36,890 bases of DNA from Rhizobacter sp. GTDB lineage: Bacteria; Pseudomonadota; Gammaproteobacteria; Burkholderiales; Burkholderiaceae_C. Made by a program: the position numbers and the translations under genes. The stretch spans positions 1 through 36,890 of the forward strand of contig JAGNWJ010000003.1 in the NCBI GenBank assembly GCA_017986065.1, written 5' to 3'. The notes under the pieces were generated by a model, which worked only from the letters and a program-made list of their open reading frames with translations, did no database searches and was not told where the DNA came from. Position 1 is the first letter of the stretch. Each line of letters starts with the position of its first letter. Of the stretch, positions 35,117 through 36,890 are shown in pieces.

Positions 35117-36867
35117 TTCGCTGGATCGTCCGGCAGGCCGAAGACCACCACGCTGTCGCCGGTCTTGAGCCCGAACAGCGAATTTCCGCCGGCAGCGACC
35201 GCGACGAACTGCCGACCACCGATCGAATACGTGATGGGCGGTGCATTGACACCGGCCTCGCAGGCATGGGACCACAACTGCTTCCCGGATGCGCTGTCGA
35301 TGGCAGCGAAAACACCATGGCCGATGCCGCTGAAGATCAGCCCCGAGGCCGTGGACAACACGCCCCCGATCAACGGCTCGTCGATCTTCACCTGCCAACG
35401 CAAGCGGCCGGCCTGGCGCAGGTCGAGCGCGCTCAGCGTGCCGCCCCGCTCGTCGCTGTTCTCGGTGCTGGCGTACTGAAGAACGCTGCCATCGGGCCGC
35501 GTCACTTCGTGCGCGATGTAGCGCGTGGGCAGGTGCGTCGCGGGAACGAATATCAAGCCGAGCGATGCGTCGTAGGCCGAAGGCGACCAGTTCGCACCGC
35601 CCGCGATGCCCGGCGCGACCAGCACGCCGTCACCGGGCTGTGGCGGCGTGAACAGGTTGCGTTGCGGAACGAACGCATCGGACTTGTAAAGGAATCGCCC
35701 ATCGCGCCGATCGTGCACATAGACCCAGCCCAGCTTGCTCGGCGAGGCCAGTGCCGGCAGGCGTTGCCCGTCGACGTCAAGATCGAACAGCACCGGGGGG
35801 CTGGCCACGTCGTAGCCCCAGCGATCATGAGGAACCTGCTGCTGGTACCACCGCAGCTTGCCGCTGCGGGCGTCGAGTGCGACCAGGGACGAGGTGTAGA
35901 GGTTGTCGCCAGGCCGCGAGGCATCGGCCATGTTGGGCGAAGGGTTGCCGGTACCGAAGATCAGCAGGTCTCGCTCGACATCGACGACCGGTGTGACGTA
36001 GATGGCCCCCCCGCCGAACTTCCAGGCATCGGCGTGGGCGGCAGCGCGGGCCTTCTCGTCGGTGACGTCGCGATGCGTGGTCAAGCCGTCGGTGGTGACA
36101 TCGCGGAACGAGCCCTCCCAGCCCGGGCCGGTGATGTCGAAACGCCAGAGCGCCCGGCCGGTCTGCGCATCGAAAGCCGCCATCAGCCCCGGCTGGCCGT
36201 ACTGACCCGAAACGCCGACCACCGACAGACCCTGGTCCGGGTGCAGACCGTAGCCCACACCGCTGATGCCGATGTACACCCGGCCGTCGTGCACCAGCGG
36301 GGCCGCGCCTATGCCGACACCGGTCGAGCCGGTGGCAGCGACCCGGGACATCGTGTCTTCGGCGCGCAGCTGGCTGGGCGCCTCGGTGCTGCCCGCGTAC
36401 TCCGCCACAGACACATCCCACAGCTTGGAGCCGGTCTTCTGATCGAGAGCGACCAGCCGTCCGTCGGCGCTGCCCAGGTAGACCTTGCCACCGGACACGG
36501 CGACACCCCGGCTCGCCGGTCCGCAGCAAAGCTGCTTCCAGCGCATCACATGCTTGTAGCGCCACAACTCCTGGCCGGTGGCCGCGTCGAGGGCCACCAC
36601 GTGACTGAACGGCAAAGACACGAACATCACCCGATCCACCACGATCGGCGTGGCCTGGAAGGTGGCCGACACGCCGCTGTGGAATGTCCACTTGGGCACC
36701 AGCCGACCCACGTTCGCCGCGTTGATGCGTTCGAGCGGCGAATGTCTTTGACCGGCCAGGTTCTGACCGTGCAGCGCCCAGGGTTCATCGGCCATCGCGC
36801 TGCGGTCCGCAGCCAGCAAGGCGCACGATGAAGCCAGCGCCGCCAAGCCCAGCGCCACTGCACGCAT
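35113..36867 (-). CDS. PQQ-dependent dehydrogenase-like beta-propeller protein
   Basis: This protein has a Sec-type signal peptide (about residues 1-27, ending SAMADE) and an eight-bladed propeller with repeated ALDxxTGxxLW docking motifs. It therefore acts in the periplasm. The vicinal disulfide that lies over PQQ is present (C114-C115 in QLCCGPASRG), as are FGTGNPSPN (metal-ligand Asn region), the RPGDN motif with catalytic Asp321, and PHDRWGYD. No heme-binding CxxCH domain follows, so it is a simple quinoprotein, 584 residues from the ATG at 36867. Family members oxidise alcohols, aldehydes or sugars and pass electrons to a cytochrome or quinone; the substrate here is unknown. The usual metal-binding Glu is not found: the GxEYG segment reads GVGYG followed by an insert. 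The frame stays open to the right edge, so an earlier start outside the window is possible. Confidence 0.85.
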   Translation of the reverse strand: MRAVALGLAALASSCALLAADRSAMADEPWALHGQNLAGQRHSPLERINAANVGRLVPKWTFHSGVSATFQATPIVVDRVMFVSLPFSHVVALDAATGQELWRYKHVMRWKQLCCGPASRGVAVSGGKVYLGSADGRLVALDQKTGSKLWDVSVAEYAGSTEAPSQLRAEDTMSRVAATGSTGVGIGAAPLVHDGRVYIGISGVGYGLHPDQGLSVVGVSGQYGQPGLMAAFDAQTGRALWRFDITGPGWEGSFRDVTTDGLTTHRDVTDEKARAAAHADAWKFGGGAIYVTPVVDVERDLLIFGTGNPSPNMADASRPGDNLYTSSLVALDARSGKLRWYQQQVPHDRWGYDVASPPVLFDLDVDGQRLPALASPSKLGWVYVHDRRDGRFLYKSDAFVPQRNLFTPPQPGDGVLVAPGIAGGANWSPSAYDASLGLIFVPATHLPTRYIAHEVTRPDGSVLQYASTENSDERGGTLSALDLRQAGRLRWQVKIDEPLIGGVLSTASGLIFSGIGHGVFAAIDSASGKQLWSHACEAGVNAPPITYSIGGRQFVAVAAGGNSLFGLKTGDSVVVFGLPDDPAK

Positions 36868-36890
36868 CACACCGACACGAGCGCTGCGAA

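Overview
The window is GC-rich, densely coded chromosomal DNA. Gene order and protein features point to a betaproteobacterium of the order Burkholderiales: corC-lnt-glyQ-glyS-gmhB-plsC in a row, hslVU preceded by a one-cysteine DksA, a Bordetella/Burkholderia-type CoaX, and a GC-rich inverted-repeat element of a kind I recall from this order. No phage, insertion sequence, CRISPR array, tRNA or rRNA was seen. No gap between genes exceeds about 220 bases.

Layout. Bases 1-5719 (minus strand, 3' end outside the window) encode a giant tandem UvrA. Next come a plus-strand orphan hybrid histidine kinase (5922-8390) and a malonyl-CoA synthetase (8531-10087). A strong hairpin at 10117-10146 separates these from a minus-strand pair: an MHS-type transporter with a large extra loop, and an uncharted 53-residue membrane protein. 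Bases 12368-16959 (minus) hold a tight six-gene run: carbonic anhydrase, AceK, UbiC, a DsbA-fold isomerase, a DUF4126 membrane protein and a DUF1289 protein. A plus-strand metallo-beta-lactamase-fold hydrolase follows.

Bases 18196-26261 (minus) form a compact envelope/translation operon: corC, lnt, glyQ, glyS, gmhB, plsC and a YgjP-like metallopeptidase, mostly joined by stop-start overlaps or gaps of a few bases. The plus-strand block at 26387-32169 contains a His-rich CobW-type GTPase, a zinc-ligand-poor DksA, a protein with two STAS-like segments, and HslV-HslU. CoaX (minus) faces it, and its C-terminus is built from the inverted-repeat element.

The right end is the least ordinary part. 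A class III-like PPK2 is translationally coupled to a short ORF that looks like a collapsed methylmalonyl-CoA mutase/IcmF. This ORF overlaps, tail to tail, a [2Fe-2S] ferredoxin gene that is itself coupled to a PQQ-type dehydrogenase apparently lacking the usual metal-binding glutamate. I did not find a clear-cut new multi-gene system. The best candidates for something undescribed are the mutase remnant, the dehydrogenase-ferredoxin pair, the double-STAS protein and the small membrane protein. All assignments come from reading the sequence and remembered family features; no database search was run.
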